Of a DNA stretch of 64,000 nucleotides, positions 38,308-50,521 are shown piece by piece. Made by a program: the position numbers and the translations under genes. This DNA is from Helopsaltes ochotensis. Taxonomy: Eukaryota; Chordata; Aves; Passeriformes; Locustellidae. The stretch covers positions 96,375 through 160,374 of the forward strand of contig VXBM01001585.1 of assembly GCA_013400155.1 (NCBI GenBank), given 5' to 3'. The stretch's first letter is position 1, and each line of letters opens with the position of its first letter. The notes beneath the pieces were generated by a model, which ran no database searches, was not told where the DNA came from, and saw only the letters and a program-made list of their open reading frames with translations.

Positions 38308-41300
38308 ACATTAGGTCATCCTCAACACATTTTCTTCTATTTTTTAGATTGCTATGGACTATAGAAAGATATTATATTTTATGTATTAATAATTAATATA
38401 TATTGTATAGATTAATTAGATATTTATAATTAGAATATTATTTATTTTAGTGCCATAATAAAATGGATTAGAATCATGCAATACATAGGAGACAGGATCT
38501 ATTTTGATATGTAAAAATGAGAAGTGAGAAGAATGGAGAAGATTTAGTAAGCAGAATGCATACACAGTGATAAAGAAGAAATATGCAAACTGAGATATAA
38601 ACAGGTTATTTGCCTGTTAGTTACCACAGTAATTTTCTCTTACATAGTTTAAATTTATAAATTTCTAGGTTTTGAGTCTAAACACTCTATCAACTTCACA
38701 TCTCACTTTTGAATTTAACAGGAAAATTTCTGTAGTAATTTAGCAAATTATCTTATGAAAAAAGTTTTATGGAATGCTGGACTGAGTTACAATGTCTGCA
38801 AGTAATTTTGCTTAAAAGAATACAAATACTGAGATTACTCAGATGACATTACTTTTATCTTCAAGACTTTAAATGTTTGAACGGGGTGAATTTGTGTCTC
38901 TGAAGACAACTGAGATGAGACAAAGTAGTATTAAGTCTACAAACACTGGGTTATCTGAAATCATTGTGTGGAGAAAATACATCTCTTGCATGGTAGTGTC
39001 TGATATAACTGACCATAAACAAGGATTGCTACCCAGGTCAGTTTCTTTTGGGTCTCCTTTGGGACTCATCTACTTAGCTGCTTGTAAAACACCTTAATCT
39101 AGGGTCAGAGAGGGAGTAGGTTGTGTAGAATATTATAACTATGGGAAGGGACATTAAATTCCCTTAGTGCTGAAGATGGAGAGATACAAATGGAGATATC
39201 CAAAATTTAGTGAACTTTTTATACACAAAATATGAAAGAACTCAGCAACAACTCTATGTTTGGAAATGTTTTTCAGGACACAAGAGTATGAAGCTGTCAA
39301 GTAAATACATTGTTGGGCAGAGGATGGCTAGAAGGAAGAGCTGTTCCAGAACGATGCTACTCCTTTTTGCTAATTTTCCATATAAGTAAGCCAAAAAAGC
39401 CCACTTTCATTCATGCTATAAGAAATTTAGATGACGATATTAGTGCTTAAGAAATTACTTTCAGTTTTATACTTCGAGTATATTTTAATAGAACTTAATG
39501 TTGAACATGTACATCTAACTGGTGGAATATTGAGAGTAGTTTCTTATAGACCAGTTGAAAAAGTGCACAATTTTTAAACTCCGTGGAAAAGCAATGATGT
39601 ACCTGGAAGCATACTAGCTTGATTTTTGATAGGCAAATGGAAACTTATGCAATATATTAAGGCTTAAAGAGGATGGGAAGCCAGGGAGCCTACTTGCGTT
39701 TTTATGTCTTCCTAACCCAGGGAGATGAGAGCAATTTGGAGGGAAAAAAAAGTAAATTATAAGGGTATAAATTCTGATTTTTTCCTAATAAATATAGTAA
39801 TAAAATATTCAGTGAAATATAGAAATTTGTGAACAAATTAATTGAAATTATTAGAATCCTTGATTTTAGCACTGAAAGAGGGCATAGAAAATGCTAGCTT
39901 TAATAGTATCACAAATATCTAAAGAGCATGGAGTAATCATGAGATGAGACAAGTTCATCTGCATGGAAGTTTTCCACACTGGCTATAAAACACAGTAGAA
40001 GGAAAGCTCAGGTACTTCAGAATAACTGCTCCTGACCAATCATAGTCTACTGCAGACCAATGATCCTTATCATCTGTAGCATCATCAGACAGAGGCTTGA
40101 TAATTAATGTCCCCTTACAGAATACTATAACAACCTGCTTCCTTTTGCGTTAAAATGACATTTTGTTGTCCAAAAGCAAAAACAGATAAATAGATATTTA
40201 ATTTGTTTGGTACAAATAGACTTTTGTGTTTGGTCTTTGCAGATGGTTGGTGAATATATGGCAGTCATGCACTTCAATTACTTTGGGTGGATTGGTGAGG
40301 TCCTGAGGATCTGTGGACATGGGAGAGTAAGATACATCTCAAGGTAATTTGGAATACATGAAAAAATTCTGCTCTTTAACATGAGTTCCCCCAAGCTTGC
40401 TCTTGAAATCAAAGAGTATTTTAATTAATAAAAAAAATACATTACACAGTTTTGACAAAAGTACTTTTTCCCCTTTCCATTTGGATTTCTTTTCCACATA
40501 ATCCAGAGAATTTGTCCTTGTCATTAGAAATAAATAGTGGAAGCCTTTCTTTGCCTCCATGTCTTTGTTTTATAATCAATCTAAATCTTCATTGCCACCA
40601 AGAAATAAAGCAACAGTTTTGTCGTCTCAGCTTGTGGAAAGAATTTCAGGTTTCAGTACTTATTCCAGTTTGCATCAGATGACTGGATTTAGATCAGACA
40701 ATTAAATAAAGAGTCCTATTTCTGTGGCTACTCAGAAATACAGTTCAGAATTCATTCCTCTTGAAACTTAAGGTGAAAAACATAGAGCTTAATTTCCTGC
40801 TTTTTTCTCACTAAGAAATTTGTTTAGCAATTATAACACATATAAGGAATCACTTTCCATGGTCACCTTTAGGAGCAGTTCAAGAACATTTGGAAGATTG
40901 CTTACTGAGCCATAGAAACATGAAATTCAATAATTTACCAGTTATGGATTTCTACTTTGCTTGTCAACTCTTGTAGATGGTCTTTATGTATTTTATGTCT
41001 ATAAGTACAACATTTCTCAAATGAATTATTAAAATTAACTCACCATCTTTATCACTGCATTCTCCTCCTTCCTAGACATGTTTCTTTTGTGGCTGGATTG
41101 TCACATTTCATGGAAAATGTGCCCCTGGATATTTTGTTTTTCTCTTTCAAGAAGACTCCTTTCAGGAGAAGAGAGTTTTGTGAAGTTTAAATTCAACAAA
41201 GCTGTCAGAGAAAAGGCCTGAGGATGAGAAGAAAAAGAAGAATGTTTTGGAACAGAATTTAATGGAGTTAAAAACAGCAAAAAGAGATCTATAAAAATTT

Positions 41301-44300
41301 AATACAGATTCTGTGGAAACCACTCTAAAGCCTTGCAAAGATTAACAGAGAGTGTTGAGTTCTAAACCACCTCACTTTTAAGCATTTAATAGATTATATT
41401 CTGATGTTACTCTCAGACACTAAATGTTATAAAACTGATTTAATAACTCAAGCAAAATGGATGCAGACAATCGTGTCCCAAGCTATGCAGAGTAACTCAT
41501 CATTTCAGTTTTGGAAATGTACTTACTGTCATATCACACTGTTGTCCTTTGGTGACTTACAAAAGTTACTTGAGAAGACTGTCAAAAGTGTCTATACTTT
41601 GCATTTTAAACTGATGGTTGTCTGTGACAGCAAATAATTGGGGTAGCAAAATATTTAGCAATAGCAGATGATTTAAATAATTGCAATGAACATGGAAAGG
41701 GCAACAAAGTTTATACTGAAGATGCAGTTGACTGTATTCTACAATTTTTTTTATGCAGAGAGGCACCTAAAAGACCAGTAAGCATGGTGTAGAATGCTGC
41801 TGCTGGTACATTTCTCTTGCCTTATCTTCTACTTCATCTAAAAAGCCTGTTGATTTTTGAATGTGAAGGGATACATGATACAGACCTATTGCACCCTGAG
41901 CTTAATATCATGCTTCTTTTTCTATGAAGTGGGAAATACAACTTAAGAACATGTGAGAAGCAAAGGGAAATAACAAATGAACAGTGTAACTTAAATTTTA
42001 TCATGTAGATTCTTGCACGTGGTTTGAAAACAATAATTGATGCTGGAGTTTGTTTAGTCTCTGCTGCTACATTTATGAATTACATCAGATCTCCTGATAT
42101 GAATCTCTGTATGGATTATTGAGCCTACTTGGTGTCTAATTCATCATCTGGTGGTGAATGATAAAAATATACATGCTGCAAGACACTCTCTTCTCTAAAG
42201 AACTTGCAGTATCTCATGTTGCTGAAATAGGAAAAGATATCTTGGAAACTGGAGAAAAAATCTGCATGAACATACAGACATTCCTATCCTCATGCTGACA
42301 GTGCTCTGGGTAAGATATGTGTGAGATCAGTTCCAGAGAGCACCAGAATAACATTTTTGGCAATTTTAGTAATGCTCTGTGACCTTACTGATCTACTCCA
42401 CCTCTCAAAAGATTGCCACTAGTACACTTTAACATTTCAAAACTGAATGTTACCTTCAAGTTTAAGTCAGCCAGGACAAAGCAACAAGAGACATAGATGT
42501 ACAGTTTTATAATAAAGTTTATTAAATAGTGATTTTGAAACAGACTTTGTATTTGACTTCCCTCATTAGACACACACTAAAAGTAATTTTCATTTAGAAT
42601 TCATGGAAAAAGATAGGTTTTTTGGTGGAATTATAGTTTCAGAATAATGTTGACTGAATAGAAGTCCTACTAAGTAGCTTTCAGTAATGAAGCTTATTCC
42701 ACTACCTTGAATGTGAATCCCAGGTAAGCCCACAGCATAGTGGATGATAAAGGTCACCAAAGCCTGGTTCTTTCAGAACACAAGGCCTATGACAGGGAGA
42801 AAAGCAAGAAAAAAACCTGGGCTTTCATTTTTTTTCCCCATCTGGGGATCAAGAAAATTTATACATACCATTTCCCAAATCTCATTTCTCAATGCCAGCT
42901 TCATTTTAAAGTAAAGATGTTAAAACGGCCTGTGGAAATTTTTCTTATTTCTTGTATACACAGACAGAAGTGCCAAAAATTGGATCTTGAAGCGTGGTGC
43001 AAATTTCCCACCAAAAACTGAGAGTCCAACTTTGCAATGGACTCTTGCTCTGAACCCTCTACCCAGAAGAAGGCTTTTACTGTTACAGTCTTTGAGGATC
43101 TTCATTTGCTGTATTCACATGCAATGTTGACAATTTTCCATTTCACATTCTTTCCATTTGTATCTTGAAGAAAATTGTCTTTATCAAAAACAATGTCGTG
43201 AAATGAAGAAAAATGTTTAAACATCTAATTAGCAAGTTTTGACACTGAGTATCTAAAAGAATAGATAAAGTTTAGTTGGTTTAGATCTTTAATAGTGGTG
43301 CTTTTTTTCTTATTAAAATGTCATTTAATGCTCTGAAAAATCAGTAAAGTTTGTATTTGATAGTGTCAAGGGGCAATTTTAATCTTTGATTTAAATTTCA
43401 ACACTGTAAACATTTTGTTGTCTAAGAAGAATTTGAATAATGCAAAGAATGTTATGTACACAGCACATTTTCATCTGATTTCTGGTTTTCGACGAAAAAA
43501 ACAAACTTCCATTTTCTTAGATTAGAATTCACTGCATCAAGCTAAGTGTGACTATTTGATTAGTTAGATAAAGTACACTTTTTTTTCTTGCGAAACTCTC
43601 ACTGCAAATTTAAAAGGTTACCTCATTATTTCTGGGTTTAGTCAATTGTAAAATAAATAATCTATATTCTCACACCTGCTGCTTTACCATTCATACATGT
43701 GATGCTTTGTAAGAGGAGTAGAGGAAAGGTTGCACATACAAAATATTCTATATTTCAGATTAAAGAAAAGGACAAAAACTTCGATGGTTTAAAAACTTGA
43801 TGTACATCTCCTACTAACAAAAAGGATCTCTCATGTAGCTAGTCCAAAATGTATTAAAGAAAACCTTTGATGGCTTTTTAACTGTCCCATCAAAACTGAT
43901 TCTATTGAATCTTTTAAAATGCATGAGCACACATACAGACATGCGCTAATTTAAATAACATAGTGTTATTATTATTGCATTAAGTACTCCAGTTCTACTG
44001 AACTCAACAGAAACTCAAATACTAAACTGGCATATATATTTTTCATATAGTGAACAATGTATCTAGAGCAGACTCGCTTGGACTTATTCACGTCAGTAGT
44101 TTCTGGGAAGTTAAGGATGATACACTGATAGGTAAAGAAGGCAGGACTGTGTATTAATTTTATTTCCAGCTGTTGAGATTTCGGACTATAATTCCAAGCT
44201 CTCTAAGCAAGCATCTTTTTCCTTACTTCTTACCAGGCAAACTGATCAGAGGTGCTTTGGGGATTGGCTATGTGCCCAGTTTCCAGAAATGCCAATGACT

Positions 44301-46159
44301 CCTGCACACTGAGTTAATTAAAATTGACTGCTTGTCTTAGGCAAAAGAACCAGGCTAAATTCTGGGTTGTTCTACAAAAATGATTGAACAATTTAGGCAA
44401 ACAAAATACCTTTCTACTAAGCCAGGGAACAAAAATAACATATTGCTTTAGTTTGAAAAAAACAGATCATATTTTTATTTTGTTTTCATTTCTATCTCAA
44501 AGGCTTTTATTCTGTTGTGTTTTGTTGGTTTTTTCCTTATCCTGCTGCAGTGAATTGTAAATTGTTAAATCTGTGTATCCCAAGGACACGAAGACGTATA
44601 TCAAATGAGGGGTATAGACAGATTTTACATACTGAAGCTGTAAATGACAATAAAAAGTCTAATCTTGCAGATGTTTAAGCCTCACAGGTGTCTCCCCCTT
44701 TGACTAAAACTTCCCCAGTGCCTAGTGTGACTTTCTCACTGAAATGCACCAAAACTGCTGCAGTCTACAGGGCTTAGCAGCTGTCACATGCCTAAAAGCA
44801 GCCAAGTACCAAAGTCTCCAAAGGGCATTTAATATGCATTGCTTAAGAACAACTGACTGACACTGACAACAGAGTTCACAACGAACTAAAAACACGTCTA
44901 AGATTTGTAGCATTTGTACACTCCTGTTCAGTGACCTCTGGTTAGGGGGTTAAAGTTCACACATTCCTGAAGGTGTTTTTGTTTTACTTTTAGTGAGTAC
45001 AGTGGCCTAAGGTTAGCAGGGGAAGCACTCCCTTCTTTTCCTCTGCTACTCTACAGGGAATATTATGGGATTCATAGGAATATACAGACAGATGTAGAAG
45101 AACTTGACAGGGAGCCAGAAGCCCTAGGATGTACATCATTCTATAATTCAGCTTTTATAGTGTTCATAAATTCTGTCTTTGCTTCAAGAGGCTCTTTTAT
45201 GCTTTTTAATAATCAGTATTCTGGGGAATATAGATGAGCAGACTTGACAAGAAACCCATAATTGACTATTTCCCTGATGAGTCCCCACCCCACAAGGTTA
45301 CAAAGTCATATGCAGGGTGTTTCTAATGGATCTCGAATTCTCCTTTGTATAGTTGAAAATCTCAGTCTGCCAGGTAAAGAAGGTTTCTAGAGAAAAATGG
45401 CCTATCATTTGTTAAAGCATTCTTCAGGGGAAAAGTGACACGAATTTGTTAGTAGATGGCATCATATCACAGCCTTATTTTAAAAGAAAAGGGTCTTTGA
45501 CTTTTAAAAGGATCTATACCAGGACAGGCTTCCAGCCTCTGGATATGAAATGAACCGATGTGTCTCCTTATGGGACTACCTCCCCTGAAAATTTTGGGAT
45601 TCCTGTTGATTTTATATTTATGATTTGCCCAGCACTACTGGCTATTCTGTTTTGCAGTCTGGGATATAAACATCTCCCTGGGATGGAACAGATGTCCTCA
45701 GATCAATAAATAGTCTAAAAATATATATTTTAGTACATTTTTGTGTTTTCCCAAGAGAATTTGATTTAAAATCAGATTTTTCTTTTCTTTTCTTTTTTTT
45801 CCTAAAACAATCTACCTGTTAAGTGATGTCATTGCTCTACCTACATGACTGTGATCATGTGTAAATGTGTCAAATGCTGTTCATAAGAGCAGTGTGATGT
45901 TAATTTTACCTCTTGTAAATGATCTGGTGAATCTAAACAGAATTATTAATAATCATAATAGGGTATTCACAAAACAAGCCATGGAAGCAATCAGGCAGCC
46001 TAATGTTTAGCCAAGGGATGTTTAATCTCTACAGTGCTCTTTAAGACATGGGTTTATAGGTTTTAGGGGCCAGCTTCAAAGCAGGACCCAAGATGCAAAA
46101 ACAATTTTTAGCAGACCAAAGATTAAAATATACATTACATGTTAAGGAATTTGTCAAAA

Positions 46160-46192
46160 AATATAGATATAGATATATAAAGATATATATAA
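46160..46192. repeat. (GATATA)-like microsatellite
   Basis: ATAGATATAGATATATAAAG is followed by a short TA run. Confidence 0.75.
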
Positions 46193-46760
46193 GCATAAGT
46201 ATTTAAAATTAAATTAGAGAGAGAAGATATAAAATTGGTCCTAATTCTGTGATGAGCTGTATGTGGATACACAAAAGGATTAAGTTTTTTATTTCTAATC
46301 TTGAATTATTTTACATATACTTACAGGTTTTTTTAAAAAATACATTGCTTAGGTGAAACATTAAATGGGTTTATTCTTCTTAATAGAAGAATGCATTATA
46401 AATTGAATGCTCAACTCACTTTCTAACTTGCTTTTTCATTGTGTATTTAAATGCCTATTGGATTAAATGTCACCATTTGGGAGAATTTTTAAATGTAGAG
46501 AATAAATAGAAATATGAGAAAACATAATCATTAAAAATGCTTGCATATGTTATATTTTTCACTGTTAGATTATTTTTGGTTTCTCACTAAGCAGCAAAAA
46601 TAATACACTACACTAAACAAATTTACTGAATTCCTTTGAGTAATTCATATTTTAAAGAAAAGAAAATATACAAAAATAAAATTAGAAATTACAAACTTCT
46701 CAACACTCACAGTAGCAATTTCATTGATATTTGTAGTAATCTTTTCTTTCTCTTTTTTCC

Positions 46761-46855
46761 TGGTGTTTTGTTTGTTTGTTTGTTTGTTTTTTTGTTTCAT
46801 TTTGTTTTTTGTTTGTTTGTTTGTTTGGTTTTTTGGTTTTTTTTTTTTTTTTTTT
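46761..46855. repeat. (GTTT)n tract ending in T19
   Basis: Two blocks of GTTT units are separated by a T-rich spacer and followed by an uninterrupted run of 19 T at 46837-46855. It accounts for the Phe/Val/Cys-rich plus-strand frame and the Lys/Asn-rich minus-strand frame here. Confidence 0.9.
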
Positions 46856-47848
46856 CTTTCCCTGAGGCTCTGAAAGTTTGGCTCTTTGCACTGAGGAGAT
46901 TGGAAAATGACATTCATGTCCACTGGATCCCTCTATCTAATTGGGAGCTTGTTTAGAAGTAGCTTGGGTACATTGCTCATGTGTGAAACACATGTCCATT
47001 GTTCGTGTCTTACACCATTTTGCACACTGATTTTTAAATATATTTCCTACCTTTAGTTCATTATTTTATCATCAGTTCTTTTATCAATAAGCTCAAATGA
47101 ACCATGATTTTAAAACTATTTCTAGAATAGAATTGTAAATTGATAAATATTTTTGCAATATTTAAATGAAAATGCACTTCATGTCTTAATGAGATCAAAG
47201 TCTGAAAAAGTTAGAAGTCAGATGAACTGTAAAAATATCAAAAATTTAACTAAATCCTTTACTAAGGAAAATTGTTTGATCTGTCCAATATTAAATGTTT
47301 AAAAATATAAAAGTACAAACTGCATTGATTAAATTTGAAATAAAACTGTCCTAAACTATGTATTTTCTTCTTTATACGGAGTTTTGTGCTGCTTAGGATC
47401 ACTAAATAAAATAAACAGAATTAACAGAAAAGCATCTAATATCAGTTAAACAGAAAAAACGAATAGGTCTTATATGTCTGAAGAATTTGATTCTTCAGAA
47501 AAACCTGTTTACAGTTTCAAAGTAATGCTGTCACTTATTAAAGGCCAAGTGTAAGTGAACAACCAAGTTTACCTCAAGGAACCATAAATCAGGAATGGTT
47601 TGAAAGTGAGATTATTCAAGGTGTTACATGAAAATAAGGTGAGAAACATGACACAGCAGCAAGATAGTTATCACAACTTTAAGATAAAAGTCATGACTTG
47701 AGTGAAGAATTTTATTTGTTTTCAATTAAAAATTTAATTTTCTTTTTAATTTTCAGGTTTCATTTTCTTATAGAGGTAACAAAGGTACTAACACATTGAA
47801 AGTAAACACGTTCTTCTTTTCTGGTATGGTTTAGAACATAAACACATA

Positions 47849-47853
47849 CTATT
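47849..47853. repeat. Target-site duplication, left copy (CTATT)
   Basis: CTATT directly precedes the LTR start TGTCCTAGG. It is repeated exactly after the LTR end at 48774-48778. A 5-bp duplication fits ERV-L and several other ERV integrases. Confidence 0.85.
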
Positions 47854-48773
47854 TGTCCTAGGTTACAATGGAAGGTGTGCCAAAAATCTATTCTATCACC
47901 ACCTCCATGAACTGTTAATGGGCCCATCAATACCTTGCCACATGACTCATCAATAACTCCCTCCGGGAGCTGTCTCTGTTAATGGGCAATCAAGGACCCA
48001 CTGCAGGACTCATAGAATGAGATCATCCCATTGTGAGATGCTCCAGCCAGAGGGAGGAGCCAAGCATTCTCACCTGGATATAATGTGGGATTTAGGCCCT
48101 GACTGATTAGATTTTGCAGAGGACAAGGGCTACCAGATGATCTCTATGAGATCTCTGCTTCAACTAGACTGCTTCATCTGGACCGCTACCATCACCCCAA
48201 CTAACAGGGTGTCGGGAGGAGTTCGTTGTCACCACCGGGCCTGCCCCTGAGAAATCTGCCATCATCTCCTCGTGTGCCCAGGAACTCTGAGCTGCCTCCT
48301 CCTGCCCTGCTGGAGCTGGGCCGGCGCTGTCCCACCGCTGCTGCTTCCTCGGCACTGCTTTGGGGCTTTTCACTGCGCTGTGGCCCTGCACCCCCTGCCC
48401 GGCCAGGACATCCCTGCTTTTCCAGGCATCACCGACAGAGCTTCTCATCTCACCCACAGCCCGGGATTTCCCACTGTTCCAGCTTGGTGTTCTCGGAATC
48501 CCACACCAGAATCAGACTACCCCAGGCTTTGTGAAGCAAAGCCCCTCAAGGTCCCTGGTTCTGTTTACTGTTAATGCTGTAGTAGTTGTTGTTGTTTGTT
48601 TTGTCTTGTTGTACGTATTGGCAAAGAACTGTTATTCCTATTCCCACACTTCTGCCTGAAAGCCCCTTTAATTTTCTAAATTATAATAACTTGGAAGGAG
48701 AGGATTCAAATTCTCCACTCCAAACGGAGGTCCTGCCCTCCCTAGCAGATACCTGTCTTCTCAAACCAAGACA
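47854..48773 (+). mobile_element. Solo LTR of an ERV-L-like avian retrovirus
   Basis: This 920-bp element starts TGTCCTAGGTT and ends ACCAAGACA, following the TG...CA rule of LTRs, and is flanked by identical CTATT. Recognisable internal parts of the passerine ERV-L-type LTR are the "ccaagcattctcacctgga" promoter-proximal segment with TATAAT, the "caccccaactaacagggtg" segment, the GC-rich "gagctgggccggcgctgtc" block, "gcaaagaactgttattcc" and "cctagcagatacctgtctt". No gag, pol or env lies on either side, so recombination between two LTRs has removed the interior. The frames of about 100 codons within it (such as 48226-48534) are products of the GC-rich composition. Part of this LTR recurs at 49342, probably through misassembly. 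Confidence 0.9.
48079..48084 (+). promoter_or_regulatory. LTR TATA-like box
   Basis: TATAAT occurs in the context CACCTGGATATAATGTGGG, at the place where this LTR family carries its core promoter. It would drive plus-strand transcription into the right-hand flank. Whether it is still active cannot be told from sequence. Confidence 0.4.
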
Positions 48774-48778
48774 CTATT
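48774..48778. repeat. Target-site duplication, right copy (CTATT)
   Basis: CTATT directly follows the LTR end AAGACA and matches the left copy at 47849-47853 exactly. Confidence 0.85.
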
Positions 48779-48814
48779 GTCTTTTCAAACACATTTTTCA
48801 GAAACTGTCTATGC

Positions 48815-48870
48815 ATTTATAATAATTTATAATAATTTATAATAATTTATAATAATTTATAATAATTTAT
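48815..48870. repeat. (AATAATTTAT)5 minisatellite, copy 1
   Basis: Five exact 10-bp units are preceded by a partial unit, 42 bp after the LTR end. The array at 49896-49951 has the same unit number and the same flanks. Confidence 0.95.
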
Positions 48871-49340
48871 GAAAATCCTAGGACAGTGTTTGCAGTTGAG
48901 TGTGGACATGTAGATCTGAGCTAGGCCTTTGAGGGATACATGTCAATACAATTAATAGGAGTTTTCATCTCAAAGGCATCTACAGAGAGAGTGAAAAAGA
49001 ATTTCATAAAATTTCTAGAACATAAACATTGCTAGGTCCAAGGAATTACAAAATAAGATTTGTAATGGCCATATAAAGATTAACACATCCAGCAGTATCT
49101 GCCTTAATTAAGATAAAGATGTTAGAATCCAGGCTACCTTTTCAGACCTCCTCTGACAGTTGGTTACTTCTATTCTCTTTTTAGCAAAAAATTGACCTCT
49201 AAGAATGTTCATACAATGCAAGAGAACTGAAATTTTAGTCATAAATCCTTAGCTCCTAATCCTGGATTCAGGTATTAGATATTCTTTTGCTTTGCTCTTC
49301 CTTCTCTCCACACCTGTTAAAATGGACACATAATTAAAAA

Positions 49341-49341
49341 N
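49341..49341. other. Single-N contig join
   Basis: One undetermined base sits exactly at the border between copy 1 and copy 2 of the duplicated segment. A lone N placed between two overlapping sequences is typical of two contigs scaffolded as adjacent when they actually overlap. Confidence 0.97.
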
Positions 49342-50421
49342 ATCACCCCAACTAACAGGGTGTCGGGAGGAGTTCGTTGTCACCACCGGGCCTGCTCCTG
49401 AGGAATCTGCCATCCTCTCCTCGTGTGCCCAGGAACTCTGAGCTGCCTCCTCCTGCCCTGCTGGAGCTGGGCCGGCGCTGTCCCACCGCCGCTGCTTCCT
49501 CGGCACTGCTTTGGGGCTTTTCACTGCGCTGTGGCCCTGCACCCCCTGCCCAGCCAGGACATCCCTGCTTTTCCAGCTATCCCCGACAGAGCTTCTCATC
49601 TCACCCACAGCCCGGGATACAAAGCCCCTCAAGGTCCCTGATTCTGTTTACTGTTAATGCTGTTTGTTGTTGTTGTTTGTTTTGTCTTGTTGTACATATT
49701 GGCAAAGAACTGTTATTCCTATTCCCACACTTCTGCCTGAAAGCCCCTTTAATTTTCTAAATTATAATAATTTGGAAGGAGAGGATTCAAATTCTCCATT
49801 CCAAATGGAGGTCCTGCCCTCCCTAGCAGATACCTGTCTTCTCAAACCAAGACACTATTGTCTTTTCAAACACATTTTTCAGAAACTGTCTATGCATTTA
49901 TAATAATTTATAATAATTTATAATAATTTATAATAATTTATAATAATTTATGAAAATCCTAGGACAGTGTTTGCAGTTGAGTGTGGACATGTAGATCTGA
50001 GCTAGGCCTTTGAGGGATACATGTCAATACAATTAATAGGAGTTTTCATCTCAAAGGCATCTACAGAGAGAGTGAAAAAGAATTTCATAAAATTTCTAGA
50101 ACATAAACATTGCTAGGTCCAAGGAATTACAAAATAAGATTTGTAATGGCCATATAAAGATTAACACATCCAGCAGTATCTGCCTTAATTAAGATAAAGA
50201 TGTTAGAATCCAGGCTACCTTTTCAGACCTCCTCTGACAGTTGGTTACTTCTATTCTCTTTTTAGCAAAAAATTGACCTCTAAGAATGTTCATACAATGC
50301 AAGAGAACTGAAATTTTAGTCATAAATCCTTAGCTCCTAATCCTGGATTCAGGTATTAGATATTCTTTTGCTTTGCTCTTCCTTCTCTCCACACCTGTTA
50401 AAATGGACACATAATTAAAAA
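49342..50421. repeat. Duplicated segment, copy 2 (partial LTR plus flank)
   Basis: 1080 bp begins abruptly inside the LTR (ATCACCCCAACTAACAGGG) and runs past the LTR 3' end (about 49853) into the same unique flank as copy 1. Relative to copy 1, 68 bp net is missing after CCCGGGAT (at 49619), and the GTT tract differs slightly. Unlike copy 1, it continues into the (AAAAC)n tract at 50421. If the duplication is artificial, the true order is 48190, one LTR, the flank, then 50422. Confidence 0.92.
49896..49951. repeat. (AATAATTTAT)5 minisatellite, copy 2
   Basis: This is an exact repeat of the array at 48815-48870, with identical unit count and neighbours. Confidence 0.95.
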
Positions 50422-50452
50422 CAAAACAAAACAAAACAAAACAAAACAAAAC

Positions 50453-50484
<32 letters not shown>

Positions 50485-50521
50485 AAAAAACAAAAACAAA
50501 AAAAACACCCCAAAAACCCAA
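50421..50521. repeat. (AAAAC)n microsatellite with A/C-rich tail
   Basis: About eleven AAAAC units run to about 50475, followed by A-runs broken by CCCC and CACCCC. The minus-strand frame here, rich in Phe and Val, is a repeat artefact. Copy 1 of the upstream duplication stops exactly where this tract begins, consistent with an assembler failing in it. Confidence 0.93.

Larger units (their letters stand above)
36871..47848. other. Anonymous AT-rich DNA
   Basis: No gene, RNA gene or clear transposable element is seen. Open frames are at most 106 codons, and that one (46636-46956) runs through a T-rich repeat. A 93-codon frame at 42740-43021 (plus) has no recognisable features. An A/C-rich tract lies at 38249-38307, and a TA/GATA-like tract at 46160-46192. 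A splice-like segment at 40243-40327 was examined and not accepted. Confidence 0.65.
48191..49340. repeat. Duplicated segment, copy 1
   Basis: 1150 bp covers the 3' two thirds of the LTR plus about 570 bp of right flank. The same segment recurs at 49342-50421. It ends in AATTAAAAA just before the single N at 49341. From about 48726 to 49340 the two copies look identical base for base. Within the LTR part they differ at roughly a dozen positions, and copy 1 carries 68 bp that copy 2 lacks. Most likely one of the two copies is an assembly artefact. Confidence 0.92.

Noticed and set aside
39118..39165. Possible CR1 3' end (TAGAATATTATAACTATGGG followed by AAGGGACATTAAATTCCC)
   Set aside because: Only scattered bases agree with CR1, and the similarity does not continue into the next segment.
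40243..40327. Splice-acceptor-like sequence (TTTGGTCTTTGCAG) followed by an open frame starting ATG and a donor-like GTAAGA
   Set aside because: The 28-codon product resembles no known exon, neighbouring exons are not seen, and such signals occur by chance in this much DNA.
46636..46956. 106-codon plus-strand open frame and 92-codon minus-strand frame
   Set aside because: Both run through the (GTTT)n and T19 repeat, and their Phe/Cys/Val-rich or Lys/Asn-rich products come from it.
48226..48574. Overlapping open frames of about 100 codons in the GC-rich block, and their repeats at 49377-49760
   Set aside because: They lie wholly inside the LTR, are open on both strands because of GC-rich composition, and match no retroviral protein.
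48876..48885. CCTAGGACA, an inverted match to the LTR start TGTCCTAGG, considered as the true right end of the element
   Set aside because: The next five bases (GTGTT) do not match the left flank CTATT, while the end at 48773 is followed by an exact CTATT. The similarity rests on the CCTAGG palindrome.
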